A DNA stretch of 64,000 nt from Chloroflexota bacterium (GTDB lineage Bacteria > Chloroflexota > UBA11872 > UBA12225): NCBI GenBank assembly GCA_030447525.1, contig JAUJOR010000011.1:27529-91528 (forward strand), written 5' to 3'. Positions 1-8,506 of the stretch are shown piece after piece. Positions within the stretch are counted from its first letter, which is position 1. Every line of letters starts with the position of its first letter. The notes under the pieces are model-generated. The model did no database searches. It saw only the letters and a list, made by a program, of their open reading frames with translations, and was not told where the DNA came from. The translations under genes were made by a program, and so were the position numbers.

Positions 1-554
1 GTCACCGTCCCGGCAACGTCGCCGGCCAGGCTGACGGAGCTCCCGGCGCCGATCAGGTTCCCACCGACGCGCCCGCCACTCCCCAGCTGGAGGAGCTGGG
101 CAGCGCCCAGGACGTTGCGTCCGACGTCACCGCTGAGCTGCACGGTGGCCCCGGCGGCCCGGACATCCCCTTGCACCTGGCCCAGGAGGGTTACCTGTGC
201 CCCGGCGGCGATCAAGTCACCTTCGATCACCCCGGCGACGGTAATAGATTGGGCAAAGGCGTAGACGTCACCGCGGACACGGCCGTCGATGCGCACATTC
301 CGCCCGGAGACCACCAGGTCGTCTTCGATCGTCTCGCTGGCCTGTACGGTGATCGTCTCCCCGGTGCGGCGCTCCATGGCCTGGGCCGGGATTGCCGGGC
401 CGGCAACGGCCCCCACGAAAGCCAGCGCCATGGCCAGCAGGACGGCCAGCCGGCGCGGGGCGCGGACCGGCCCCGCCCGTAGGGGGATGAAGCCTAGGGG
501 CAGTCGCCACCGGGCAGTGAGCGTGGAGCGGAAGTCCTGTGTCGCGTTTATCAC
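1..554 (-). CDS. Bactofilin-like polymer-forming exported protein (partial)
   Basis: The minus strand is open from the left edge up to a GTG at 554, so the C-terminus is missing. After a basic stretch (APRRLAVLLAMALAFVGAV) that looks like a signal peptide or membrane anchor, the chain becomes a run of short beta-strand repeats rich in Gly and Val, such as GDVYAFAQSITVAG and GDLIAAGAQVTLLGQVQGDV. Such right-handed beta-helix repeats are typical of bactofilin or polymer-forming proteins. It lies directly downstream of the sigma/anti-sigma pair on the same strand, a neighbourhood often seen for such proteins. The start is uncertain: GTG 554 is the furthest usable start and an internal ATG at about 432 would cut the basic region. 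No catalytic role can be claimed. Confidence 0.7.
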   Translation of the reverse strand, partial: MINATQDFRSTLTARWRLPLGFIPLRAGPVRAPRRLAVLLAMALAFVGAVAGPAIPAQAMERRTGETITVQASETIEDDLVVSGRNVRIDGRVRGDVYAFAQSITVAGVIEGDLIAAGAQVTLLGQVQGDVRAAGATVQLSGDVGRNVLGAAQLLQLGSGGRVGGNLIGAGSSVSLAGDVAGTV

Positions 555-641
555 TGTGTAGCCGTTCCCGTGTCGTCGTTCCAGAAGCACCTACACCTTT
601 GCTCTGGCGCACCTTACGATCGGGTCGGTTGGCGCACCACG

Positions 642-1295
642 TCAGGCGCTGGGGGCCACCCGGGCGACGGAAGCCGGGTGGGGCACGAGCCAGATGGCCA
701 GCCAGGCCAGGAAGGCGAGGAAGAACAGGGGCAGGGCCGGGGCCTCCAGCAGGCGCAAGGACTCCACGGCCTGGAACACGTCCCAAAACGTCCACATCAA
801 GGCAAAGGCCCAGTTGGCGAGGTACTGGGCGGCGATCGTCAGCGCCCCCGAGCGGCGCACGATGTCCAGGCCGGCCTCCAGGGTGGGCTGGGCCAGCAGC
901 CAGGCAAAGTACCCGACGGTGGCCGTGATCAGCATGGCCAGGAGCGAGGCCGGCGTATCCCGCTGTACGTCCGGAAAGGGGACGGCGGCAGGGCCGCTAA
1001 CAAGGCTTGCCACCCGTGCCGGAACCTGCGCCCGCAGCAGAGCAGAGAGCTCTGTCTCGTCCAGCGATACGGACGCGGACAGCACTACGGCCTCATCGCG
1101 GAAGGTGGAGATGAGGGCGGCGCAAAGGGGGCAGCGGGCGGCGTGGCCGGTCAGCCGGGCGTCCACCGGCTCACCGTCGGCGAGCCGCATCGCCGCTACC
1201 TCATCCAGGTGCACGTCAGGGTGCACGTCCGCCTGGACGTCAGGGCGGGCGGAAGGCTGCGATTGGTCGAGACGGCCAGGGCGCATGCTATCCAT
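642..1295 (-). CDS. Membrane anti-sigma factor with zinc-finger-like N-terminus
   Basis: A 217-residue protein with a short cytoplasmic part containing HAARCPLC, the His-x3-Cys-x2-Cys signature of anti-sigma zinc-finger domains, followed by about three hydrophobic segments (around LLAMLITATVGYFAWLL, a second in the middle, and LPLFFLAFLAWLAIWLV near the C-terminus). The open frame extends to 1418, but the ATG at 1295 is preferred because it overlaps the stop of the upstream sigma-factor gene by 8 bases, the usual arrangement for coupled translation of a sigma factor and its inhibitor. By family precedent it holds the sigma factor at the membrane until a signal releases it. The inducing signal cannot be read from the sequence. 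Confidence 0.72.
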   Translation of the reverse strand: MDSMRPGRLDQSQPSARPDVQADVHPDVHLDEVAAMRLADGEPVDARLTGHAARCPLCAALISTFRDEAVVLSASVSLDETELSALLRAQVPARVASLVSGPAAVPFPDVQRDTPASLLAMLITATVGYFAWLLAQPTLEAGLDIVRRSGALTIAAQYLANWAFALMWTFWDVFQAVESLRLLEAPALPLFFLAFLAWLAIWLVPHPASVARVAPSA

Positions 1296-2127
1296 CAGTA
1301 TGTCCCTCGGCGGGGCGTCCCTCAGGCGGTTGGTCAGGTGATCCTCTTGCCCCGGGAACGCTCTGCTGGCGGGGTGCGTTCTGGAGGGGCTCCGCCGTCG
1401 CGCCGGCGAGGAGCTCACGCTTGAGCAACTGCCTGGCGCGAAGGAGCTGGACGCCGACGGTGTTGGCGTCCAGCCCGGTGTGGGTGGCGATCTCCTGGTA
1501 GCTAAGGTCGTTGAAGAAGCGCAGGGTGAGGACGAGACGATAATGCTCCGGCAAGCGGGCCAGGGCGGCGCGCACCGTTTCCCGCCGCTCGGTCGAGAGG
1601 GCGGCCGCTTCCGGGTCGGTGCCGCCGGGGAGTTGCTCGAAAGCCACGTCGCTGGCTTCGCCGCCGAGGACGTGCTCGCGTTCCCGCCGCCGGCTGCGCA
1701 GCCAGTTCAGCGTCTCGTTGGTGGCAATACGTAGGAGCCAGGGCCGTAGCGGCCGGCCGGCCTCATAAGCGTCGAGGTTCTTATAGGTCTTGTAGAAGAT
1801 GGAGTTGGTGAGCTCCAGGGCGGCGTCACGGTCGTGCGTCAGGCGCAGGACCGTACCGAACACGTCGCTCTGAAAGCGCCCCACGAGGCGCTCGATCGCC
1901 CCAGGTACGCCGTTCCGGCATTCGGCCACCAGGGCGGCGTCGGCCGCAACGTCTACCGTGGCCGGCGCCGCCGCGTCGTTCACGCCCGTCAGGGCAGTAC
2001 CGGGAACATGCACCTGCGGCTCACTTTGGGCCCACCGGACGGTCGGTGGGGCCTGATAGGAACGTACTCGCCGGCCGGCGTCCGCCGCCAGCCCTACAGC
2101 TGCCGCAACCGCCATGGCATCTGCCAT
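1288..2127 (-). CDS. ECF-type RNA polymerase sigma factor
   Basis: Contains sigma region 2 (from AALVAECRNGVPGAIERLV through RPWLLRIATNETLNWLRSR) and sigma region 4 (LPEHYRLVLTLRFFNDLSY, then EIATHTGLDANTVGVQLLR), spaced as in extracytoplasmic-function sigma factors. It would direct RNA polymerase to a stress or envelope regulon. The open frame continues upstream to 2286; ATG 2127 gives a 279-residue protein with a non-conserved N-terminal tail, so the start is a judgement. Its last codons overlap the ATG of the anti-sigma gene, which supports a co-transcribed regulatory pair. Confidence 0.85.
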   Translation of the reverse strand: MADAMAVAAAVGLAADAGRRVRSYQAPPTVRWAQSEPQVHVPGTALTGVNDAAAPATVDVAADAALVAECRNGVPGAIERLVGRFQSDVFGTVLRLTHDRDAALELTNSIFYKTYKNLDAYEAGRPLRPWLLRIATNETLNWLRSRRREREHVLGGEASDVAFEQLPGGTDPEAAALSTERRETVRAALARLPEHYRLVLTLRFFNDLSYQEIATHTGLDANTVGVQLLRARQLLKRELLAGATAEPLQNAPRQQSVPGARGSPDQPPEGRPAEGHTDG

Positions 2128-2380
2128 GGCCAGGCTCGTGATGATCACCGCCGACTGTACACCTCGGGCGTGACCTATCTTACGCTGGAGGACTGACTCT
2201 AGGGTAGGGCGAGGCTCCAGTGGCGCTGCAGCTCTCGTATATCCGGCCGGCCGCCCAGGTCGTGGCCGTGTGTGTGAGCGGGACATGAACGGATCAGCCG
2301 CCCCGCACGTTCGCCACGGGGGCCATAGAATGATCCCCCATCACGCCTGCAAGAAGGCAGCGCGGGCCAAGGGAGTATCG

Positions 2381-3337
2381 ATGAACGTGCTGGTGGGCGC
2401 GGAACCGATCGCCCTCGCCGATCGGGAGCGCATGGCGTCACGCTGCTCGAGGGCACACTTCACCTTCGCCTTGACGCCAGCCGAGATGCTGGCGGCCGCG
2501 CCGGGAGCGGAGGTGATCTTTGCCAAGGGCATCCCGCGCGAGGTGCTCGCCGCGGCGACGCAGCTGCGCTGGGTGCAGGCCGGGACGGCGGGGGTCGACG
2601 GCCTGATTCGCCAGGGGCTCCGGGAGCGAGACGTGCTCCTGACCAACGCCCGTGGCGCCCACGGCATCCCCATGGCGGAGAACATCCTGACCATGGCCCT
2701 ATGCTTCGCCACGCGCATGCACTTGATGATCCGCAGCCAGCGGACGCGGGGCAGGATCGGCCGGCAGGTGATCCGCGACAAGTGGGAGCTGCACGGACAG
2801 ACGATGCTCGTGCTCGGACTGGGCGATATCGGCGGCACCCTGGCCCAAAAGGCCCGTGCCCTGGGGATGCGCGTCCTGGGGGTGCGCCGCTCCGGACGGT
2901 CACACCAGCACTGCGACGCTGTGTACCGGCCAGAGGGGCTCCCGGAGGCACTCCCGCAGGCCGATCACGTGGCCCTCTGTCTACCCCTGACCGAGGAGAC
3001 CCGAGGGGTCATCGGCGAGCGAGAGCTGCGCTTGATGAAGCCGACGGCCCACATCTACAACGTCGGCCGCGGGGCGTCGATCGACGGGGACGCCCTGCGT
3101 CAGGCCCTGGCCGAGGGGCGGATCGCCGGCGCCGGACTGGACTGCGTCGCCCCATCAGACACCCCGGCCGACGACGACCCATTGTGGGACATGGACAACG
3201 TCATCCTGAGCATGCACACCAGCGGGAGCAGCCCCTACAACTCCCAGCGTATCACGGACATCTTTCTGGACAACCTGGAGCGCTACCTGGCGGGGGCGCC
3301 GCTGGTCAACGTCGTCGACCAGCGGCTCGGCTACTGA
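2381..3337 (+). CDS. D-2-hydroxyacid dehydrogenase (NAD-dependent)
   Basis: A 318-residue member of the D-isomer-specific 2-hydroxyacid dehydrogenase family, which interconverts 2-hydroxy and 2-oxo acids. The Rossmann nucleotide motif is GLGDIGGTLAQKARALG. The catalytic arginine is in NVGRGASIDGDAL, followed by a Leu-Asp-Cys-Val stretch and a histidine in SMHTSGSS. ATG 2381 is chosen over the longer frame from 2270 because a GGGAG precedes it and MNVLVGAEPIALAD is a normal family N-terminus. It resembles the copy at 51610, with shared C-terminal NVVD-(Q/K)-RLGY, so the two are paralogues. The substrate is unknown. It is convergent with the amidase gene. Confidence 0.85.
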   Translation: MNVLVGAEPIALADRERMASRCSRAHFTFALTPAEMLAAAPGAEVIFAKGIPREVLAAATQLRWVQAGTAGVDGLIRQGLRERDVLLTNARGAHGIPMAENILTMALCFATRMHLMIRSQRTRGRIGRQVIRDKWELHGQTMLVLGLGDIGGTLAQKARALGMRVLGVRRSGRSHQHCDAVYRPEGLPEALPQADHVALCLPLTEETRGVIGERELRLMKPTAHIYNVGRGASIDGDALRQALAEGRIAGAGLDCVAPSDTPADDDPLWDMDNVILSMHTSGSSPYNSQRITDIFLDNLERYLAGAPLVNVVDQRLGY

Positions 3338-3351
3338 GGCGAGAGTCAGCC

Positions 3352-3398
3352 GGGAGGAGGCAGCCGGGGGCCGACGCCGCCCCCGGCTGTCTCCTCCC
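3352..3398. terminator. Strong bidirectional hairpin between convergent genes
   Basis: Two 20-base arms (3352-3371 and 3379-3398) are complementary along their whole length with a single G-U position and a 7-base loop. It sits between the stop of the dehydrogenase at 3337 and the stop of the amidase at 3450, where a terminator for both strands would be expected. There is no clear U-tract, as is common in GC-rich genomes. Confidence 0.7.
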
Positions 3399-3449
3399 AG
3401 CTCCCGGCGCTGCCTGGGCTGCCTGGGCTGCCTGCGGCCAGATCTCCAC

Positions 3450-4436
3450 TCAAGGGGACGAGGGGGCAGGGCGGAAGGGAATGAACGGCGGGACGACGAT
3501 GTCCTCGGCGAAGGGGGCGCCCGCCGGCACCTCTTCCAGGAACCGCAGCACGCCGTTGGCCACGCCGGTGGCGACGCCGTCCGGGTCGCCGACGAGGAGG
3601 CGACGATCGGCGGCGTTGCTCAGGAAGCCCATCTCCAGGATGGCAGCTGGGGTGTGGGGGGCGACGCTGGACTTGAAGCGGCTCCAGGAAAAGGCGTAAT
3701 AGCCACGCATGTTGCGCGAGACCACTGGGTCCACCGGGAGCCCCGTCGCCCGGCCGTACTCCTCGATCACGGCCTGCACCAGCTGTCCCTCGTAGGGGCC
3801 GCGCCGGGAGCCGTGGGCGGCTTTGTATCCGCGCATCCCAGGGTCGGCGCTACCGTCGGCGTGCAGGGAGAGAAAAACGTCGGCCAGGTAGCTCGGGGGG
3901 ACGGTGGTAGGGAGGACGTCCACGTCGTGGCCGTGACTGCGCAGGATAGCCGCCACTCGGCGGGCCACGTCCAGGTTGACCTGCCCTTCCATGACCCCAC
4001 CTCCGCTGGCCCCGGTGGCGTGCTCCAGGCGCCGGAGCTCGTCCGGAACTTGCTCCGTCTGCCAGTGTCCGGCTTGGATGCCGATGCGACGTGGTCCCGG
4101 TGGGACGACCGGACGGGGGACGCGAACGGGCGCCAGGGGCGGGACGAGCCCGGGCTCGCGCAAGGGGGACTGCGCCTGGTACGGCGGTGCGGGCGCCCCG
4201 CCCACGTCGCCGGCCTCCCCCGGCGCGCCCGGCGGCTCGGTGGCCCCGTGCGTGGCATCGGCCACCGGCGCTTCTGATGGGGAGGTAGAGCCCAGGGGGG
4301 ACCGGGCAACGCCGGCAGGGATGCTCCCCAGCCTACCTGGGCTACCTGCCGGGGGACGGAAGGTGCCGGTCAGCAGCGCCAGCGTGCCCAGGGCCAGGGC
4401 CAGCAGGGCCCATAGGGGGAGAACCGGGGGGCGCAT
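3450..4436 (-). CDS. N-acetylmuramoyl-L-alanine amidase (Amidase_3)
   Basis: A 328-residue zinc amidase that cleaves the bond between N-acetylmuramate and L-alanine in peptidoglycan. A single hydrophobic N-terminal segment (LLALALGTLALLTGTF) exports or anchors it, followed by a Pro/Ala/Gly-rich linker to about residue 125. The catalytic domain shows the family's zinc ligands in order: His in IGIQAGHWQ, Glu in MEGQVNLDVARRV, His in FLSLHADGS, and the catalytic Glu in AAILEMGFLSN. It begins 10 bases after the stop of the cupredoxin gene on the same strand, so the two are probably co-transcribed. It may act in wall turnover or cell separation; the specific role is not evident. Confidence 0.88.
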   Translation of the reverse strand: MRPPVLPLWALLALALGTLALLTGTFRPPAGSPGRLGSIPAGVARSPLGSTSPSEAPVADATHGATEPPGAPGEAGDVGGAPAPPYQAQSPLREPGLVPPLAPVRVPRPVVPPGPRRIGIQAGHWQTEQVPDELRRLEHATGASGGGVMEGQVNLDVARRVAAILRSHGHDVDVLPTTVPPSYLADVFLSLHADGSADPGMRGYKAAHGSRRGPYEGQLVQAVIEEYGRATGLPVDPVVSRNMRGYYAFSWSRFKSSVAPHTPAAILEMGFLSNAADRRLLVGDPDGVATGVANGVLRFLEEVPAGAPFAEDIVVPPFIPFRPAPSSP

Positions 4437-4446
4437 CGCCGTGACC

Positions 4447-5664
4447 TCAGTGGAGCTGGAACACGATCACGGCGACGCAAAGGAGCAGCGCCAGGCAGGC
4501 GGCGACGTTGGCCCAGGTGAGCAGCGCCGGGAGGCGAGACGTGGCCGGCTGGGTGGCGTCCACGGTGAGCGTTCTGCCGCTGGTAGTCGCGGCCGCGGCC
4601 CCGACCGTGGCCATACGGGGGGCGAACCAGAAGGTCACCGCCAGGGTCAGAGCCACGCTGATCATGACGAAGCCGTGCTTCCAGAACAACGCCAGGCCAT
4701 ACGTCGTGCCGGCGCGGAAGCGTTCCAGGCTCTCCAGGTCGGTGATGGTGACGAAGGGGTTGTAGATGGTCTGGTAGATCCCGGTGACCATGAACAGGGG
4801 GATCGTGGCCAGGGCCAGCCACTTCGGTCGCTGGAGTAGGTCGGCACGCTGGCTGGGGGAGAGAAAGGGCACCAGCCCTACAAGGGCCTGGTAGAGGACG
4901 ACGCCCAGCCAGGCGATGGATGCTGGGATGTGGATGGCCAGGGAGACGAACATCGGCGTGCCCCCTGGGGACGCGACCGTGGATTGGGCCTGGGCTGCGT
5001 TCTGCGTCCCGGCGCCTGGCGCCGCGGCGGCGCCCGCGGTGCTGACCGGGCCGGGGGTGCCGCTGAACGTCCCCGGGGGCGCGCCCGAGGGCGGCCGGGT
5101 GGGGGCAGCGGTGGGCTGGACGCCTTGCGCCCCCGGGGCGACGGAGGGCCCGGCGGGCGGCGCCGGGGCAGCGCCCGCCGGGGAGACCACCAGGCGCCCG
5201 ATCATGCCCCGAGCGGCGTGCGTCGGTAGGTCGCAAATGAACTCGTACGTCCCGGGGTTGGCAAAGGTGAATGTCTCTTCGAACGTGCCCCCGGCGTCGA
5301 TGTCCGGCGTACGTTGCCCCAGAGACTCCAGCACCCAGTTATGGCGTCGAGCGCCGACGTTGCGGAAGGTCAGGCGCACCGTCCCGGCGGGCACGGCAAT
5401 CTCGTTAGGGGCGAAATAAAACTCGGCCCCCCGCTCGCCCATCTCCACCACAATGGGCCCCGGCGTGCCCTGGGCAGAAACCACGGCCGTAGGGAAGAGG
5501 ATGCCCCCAGCCAGCAGGAGTGTCCCGAGGGTGCAGGCCCAGGCGGCCAGGGCCCAGGGGCGGGCCCCACGTGTCCGGGATCCGCAGCGGCCCTGTGTGG
5601 CGTCCCGGGTGATGCGCCAGAGAGCGGGCCGTCCGGGAGCAGGCAAGGTAAGAGGCTGTCTCAA
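4447..5664 (-). CDS. Exported cupredoxin fused to a multi-pass membrane domain
   Basis: With the preferred TTG start at 5664 (preceded by GAGAGGG at a 5-base gap) the product is 405 residues. A signal-like segment (ALAAWACTLGTLLLAGGIL) is followed by a cupredoxin fold with a complete type-1 copper set: His108 (RRHNWV), Cys144, His149 and Met154 (FICDLPTHAARGM). A Pro/Ala/Gly linker leads to a C-terminal domain with about four membrane segments, starting near FVSLAIHIPASIAWLGVV, reminiscent of CopD-like membrane proteins. It could carry electrons to, or handle copper for, a membrane partner. The open frame runs to 5871, but the extra part overlaps the signal peptidase gene. The start remains inferred. 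Confidence 0.72.
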   Translation of the reverse strand: MRQPLTLPAPGRPALWRITRDATQGRCGSRTRGARPWALAAWACTLGTLLLAGGILFPTAVVSAQGTPGPIVVEMGERGAEFYFAPNEIAVPAGTVRLTFRNVGARRHNWVLESLGQRTPDIDAGGTFEETFTFANPGTYEFICDLPTHAARGMIGRLVVSPAGAAPAPPAGPSVAPGAQGVQPTAAPTRPPSGAPPGTFSGTPGPVSTAGAAAAPGAGTQNAAQAQSTVASPGGTPMFVSLAIHIPASIAWLGVVLYQALVGLVPFLSPSQRADLLQRPKWLALATIPLFMVTGIYQTIYNPFVTITDLESLERFRAGTTYGLALFWKHGFVMISVALTLAVTFWFAPRMATVGAAAATTSGRTLTVDATQPATSRLPALLTWANVAACLALLLCVAVIVFQLH

Positions 5665-5788
5665 GTCAACCCTCTCGGCGGCGATACGGAGATCAGGGGC
5701 CGTCACGGTATACGTGTCTACCCCTGGCGCGAGATATGCCGCTATGTCCCTGCCCAACCAGACGCTCGCTACGCTCGCCTCGGGGGCC

Positions 5789-6337
5789 TCAGGTCGATCC
5801 ACCGTCGACGGCCTCAACGCGGGGGGCCTGGCCGCCGAGCCACGTCCAGCGCACCGGCGGGGCCCAGGCAAGGATAGCCCGCCCGACGACGTTCGTCACC
5901 GGCACCGTGCCCCAGAGATGAGAATCGCTGCTGCTGTTGCGGTTGTCGCCGAGGACGAACACGGCATTGCCCGGCACTTTACCCGGTCCCCAGATGTAGC
6001 GTGGCAGCTCCTGGACGTACGGCTCGCGCAGGGGCTGGCCGTTGATCCACACCCGCCCGTGGGCGATGGCGATGGTCTCTCCGGGCAGGCCTACGACGCG
6101 CTTGACGTACTCCACGTCCGGGTTGCGCGGGAAGCGGAAGATGATCACCTCCCCTCGCAACAGGGAGCGTGTCCGGGGGAGGAGGGTGTCCACGATGACG
6201 TACTGCCGGCTGTGCAGGGTTGGCTCCATGCTGGCCCCTTCCACCTCGAAGGCGCCCACGGTGTGGTGCAGGAGACTCACCGTGGCCAGGATCAAGAACA
6301 GGTGGACGGCTTCACGCAGGAGCAGGCGATGCCACAT
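5789..6337 (-). CDS. lepB: Signal peptidase I
   Basis: A 182-residue type I signal peptidase, which removes signal peptides from exported proteins at the outer face of the membrane. An N-terminal hydrophobic segment (EAVHLFLILATVSLLHHTV) anchors it. The catalytic serine lies in GASMEPTL and the general-base lysine in YVKRVVGLPGE. Box E is GDNRNSSSDSH. Length and order match short Gram-positive-type enzymes. It lies in a minus-strand run of envelope genes. Confidence 0.93.
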   Translation of the reverse strand: MWHRLLLREAVHLFLILATVSLLHHTVGAFEVEGASMEPTLHSRQYVIVDTLLPRTRSLLRGEVIIFRFPRNPDVEYVKRVVGLPGETIAIAHGRVWINGQPLREPYVQELPRYIWGPGKVPGNAVFVLGDNRNSSSDSHLWGTVPVTNVVGRAILAWAPPVRWTWLGGQAPRVEAVDGGST

Positions 6338-6372
6338 CTGTCACGTTGAGCATATCGTACGGTCTCCACTCA

Positions 6373-6440
6373 CCTGCCAGTTGGCAGTTGGCAGTCGCCA
6401 ACCGGCCGGCAACTGCCGTTACCGGTTACCGGTTACCCGT
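6373..6440. repeat. Short inverted and tandem repeats between two minus-strand genes
   Basis: GGCAGTTG at 6383-6390 can pair with CAACTGCC at 6410-6417, and inside it GTTGGC (6387-6392) can pair with GCCAAC (6397-6402) around AGTC. Next to it a GGTTACCG unit is repeated with a period of 8 bases. The block lies just past the 3' end of the DUF5666-like gene and before the signal peptidase start, so it could be a weak terminator for the former. That function is inferred. Confidence 0.4.
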
Positions 6441-6990
6441 TCCCCCGCCCCGGCCGCGCCGTGCCCGCTCCCTGGCGTGCGGGCTGGCCTGGGGCGCCCC
6501 CGGCAGGCGCGGCCCCGGCAGGCACGGCCCCGGCGGCGCCCTCGGGGATGATGCTCACCGTCGCCGCCGTCAACGCCCCGTCGGCAGCCGGCTGCCCCTG
6601 CGCGGTCACCAGGACCCGTATACCGGGGGCGACATCGGCCACCGTGCCGGCGACCTGGCGGCTGATCTGCGTCTGATCGGTCAGTGTGACCTTTACCTGC
6701 TGGCCGTTCTGCCCGCTGACCACCAGCGTCTGGCCTTCCACGCGCTCGACCGTCCCGGCCGTCCCGCGCCCCTGGCCGGCCGCCCCAGCGGGGGCGCCGC
6801 CGGGGCCCGGCCCCGGCTGCCCTGGCGTCCCCAGTTGCCCTTGTGCGCCGGGGGCGAACTGACTCGCGGGGATGACCGCCGCCTGTGCCGGTGGCGTGAC
6901 GCTGCGCCGGCCCCAGGCCGCCCCGGCGGCGAAGGAGGCCCCCCAGCCGAGCCCGAACAAGGCAATCCCGATCAGCAGATTGCGAAACAC
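6433..6990 (-). CDS. Exported DUF5666-like protein of unknown function
   Basis: From a GTG at 6990 (preceded by GGGAGAA) the product is 185 residues. One N-terminal membrane segment (NLLIGIALFGLGWGASFAAG) is followed by a Gly/Pro/Gln-rich linker and a small beta-rich domain: GTVERVEGQTLVVSG, then VKVTLTDQTQISRQ and VLVTAQGQPAADGAL. That pattern fits DUF5666-type domains. The C-terminus is again low-complexity Pro/Ala/Gly. It follows the efflux permease gene on the same strand by 100 bases, so it may belong to that transcript, perhaps as a periplasmic or surface accessory. The open frame extends to 7071 but without the signal at its start. Confidence 0.6.
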   Translation of the reverse strand: MFRNLLIGIALFGLGWGASFAAGAAWGRRSVTPPAQAAVIPASQFAPGAQGQLGTPGQPGPGPGGAPAGAAGQGRGTAGTVERVEGQTLVVSGQNGQQVKVTLTDQTQISRQVAGTVADVAPGIRVLVTAQGQPAADGALTAATVSIIPEGAAGAVPAGAAPAGGAPGQPARQGAGTARPGRGNG

Positions 6991-7090
6991 AGCTTCTCCC
7001 TCTTTATCCCTCGCCGTCCCCTTTTCCCGCTCCGCCCGCGGCGACCGCCGGCGTAGCCGGGCTACGGCCACACGGCCACACGGGGGACCA

Positions 7091-8347
7091 CTACTCGTAG
7101 CGCAGGGCCTCGATGGGGTTCAGGCGGGAGGCCTTGACCGCCGGATAGACGCCGAAGAACAGCCCGATCAGGGCCGAGACGGTGAAGGCCAGCACGATCG
7201 CATCCGGCGAGACGACCGTCTGGATTGGCTGGGCGGTGGGCCCGCCAAAGCGGATCCCGTTGAGCAGTCGCGAGCCCCCGGCGCCGATGAAGATGCCAAT
7301 GGCTCCGCCGACGACGCTGACCACCGTGGCCTCGATCAAGAACTGGGCCAGGATGTCCCGGCGCTTAGCCCCGATGGCCTTACGGATGCCGATCTCCCGC
7401 GTGCGCTCGGTGACGCTGACCAGCATGATGTTCATGATCCCGATGCCCCCCACGAGGAGGGAGATACCGGCCACCGACCCCAAGAACAGGGTGATGAAGC
7501 CGGTGATCTGGTTGGCCGTCTGCAAGAGATCTTCCTGACTACGAATGGTGAAGTCGTCCTGGGCGACGCGGTGGCGCTCGCGCAGCAGCTCGCCGATGTT
7601 CTCTACCGCCGCCTGGCGCGTCTCCACGCGGTCGTCGGCCAGCTGCACGTTGATGGTGGAGATCGTCTGCCCGCCGCGGGCGGTGCGGGCGCGGTTGAGG
7701 CGGGTCTGCATCGTAGTCAGGGGGACGTAGATGACGTCGTCCTGACCCCCCTGGGCCTGCGCCCCCTTGGGGGCCATCACCCCGATGACGCGGAGGTTGA
7801 TCTGGTTGACCCGCACCGTCTGGCCCACGGCGTCGCTGTCGCCGAAGAGCGTCTGGCGCGTGTTGGCCCCCAGCACGGCGACGAGCGAGCGGGCAGCCAT
7901 CTGCTCAGCGGAGAAGAAGTCCCCCTCCGCCACGCTGAAGTTGCGCACCTCGAGGAACTCCGGGGTAACGCCGTTGAGGCGGGTAAAGGTGTTCTGGCCG
8001 TTGGCCACCACCTGGCCCCCGTTAGGCGCTTCAGGGGCGACGGCCACCGCCTGCGGCACGCGCCCGGAGTCGAGCATAGCCTGGGCGTCTTCGGCGGTCA
8101 ACGTCGAGGCCGTGCCGGCCTGGGCCCGGACGCCCCCCTGGGTCGTAGAACCGGGGGTAATAAAGAGAAGATTGGAGCCCAATCCCTTGATCTGGGAGGT
8201 GATGCCGGCCTGTACGCCCCGGCCGATGGACATGAGGGCGATCACCGACCCCACGCCGATGATCATGCCCAGCATCGTCAGGGCGGCGCGGAGCTTGTTG
8301 GCCCCCAGGGCCCGCAAGGCCACGCGGATGCTCTCAGTCAGGTTCAT
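7091..8347 (-). CDS. ABC transporter permease, MacB/FtsX type
   Basis: A 418-residue permease with one N-terminal membrane segment (around LTMLGMIIGVGSVIALMSIG), a large extracytoplasmic domain of about 210 residues (MacB periplasmic-core type), and three C-terminal membrane segments including FITLFLGSVAGISLLVGG and VVSVVGGAIGIFIGAG. The cytoplasmic loop TERTREIGIRKAIGA is the characteristic FtsX/MacB signature. The ATPase is encoded separately just upstream, so this is the split MacB arrangement of Gram-positive-like and Chloroflexota genomes. With the adaptor it would form an efflux or mechanotransmission complex; the substrate is unknown. Confidence 0.88.
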   Translation of the reverse strand: MNLTESIRVALRALGANKLRAALTMLGMIIGVGSVIALMSIGRGVQAGITSQIKGLGSNLLFITPGSTTQGGVRAQAGTASTLTAEDAQAMLDSGRVPQAVAVAPEAPNGGQVVANGQNTFTRLNGVTPEFLEVRNFSVAEGDFFSAEQMAARSLVAVLGANTRQTLFGDSDAVGQTVRVNQINLRVIGVMAPKGAQAQGGQDDVIYVPLTTMQTRLNRARTARGGQTISTINVQLADDRVETRQAAVENIGELLRERHRVAQDDFTIRSQEDLLQTANQITGFITLFLGSVAGISLLVGGIGIMNIMLVSVTERTREIGIRKAIGAKRRDILAQFLIEATVVSVVGGAIGIFIGAGGSRLLNGIRFGGPTAQPIQTVVSPDAIVLAFTVSALIGLFFGVYPAVKASRLNPIEALRYE

Positions 8348-8484
8348 GAGGTCTCAAGTCTCAGGTCTCGACGGATCGGTGTGGCGTCTGCTGACTCTGG
8401 CGTGAGCTGGCTGGACGTACTGGAGGGTGCCTGGAGCGCGTTACGTCCCACCAGAGCGCCACGTCGCCGGCCAGCGCTAGCCGC

Positions 8485-8506
8485 CCAGGCGCTGATCAGC
8501 GCCTGG
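8485..8506. terminator. Perfect 22-bp palindrome over the ATPase stop codon
   Basis: Two 11-base arms (8485-8495 and 8496-8506) are exact inverted copies. The element covers the stop of the ABC ATPase gene (8496) and lies about 140 bases before the permease start. As RNA it would fold into a GC-rich hairpin and could attenuate or separate expression of the ATPase and permease genes. No U-tract follows. Confidence 0.45.

Noticed and set aside
3654..4839. Long plus-strand frames over the amidase and cupredoxin genes
   Set aside because: They oppose clear domain-bearing genes and have the Gly/Arg/Pro-rich composition of shadows.
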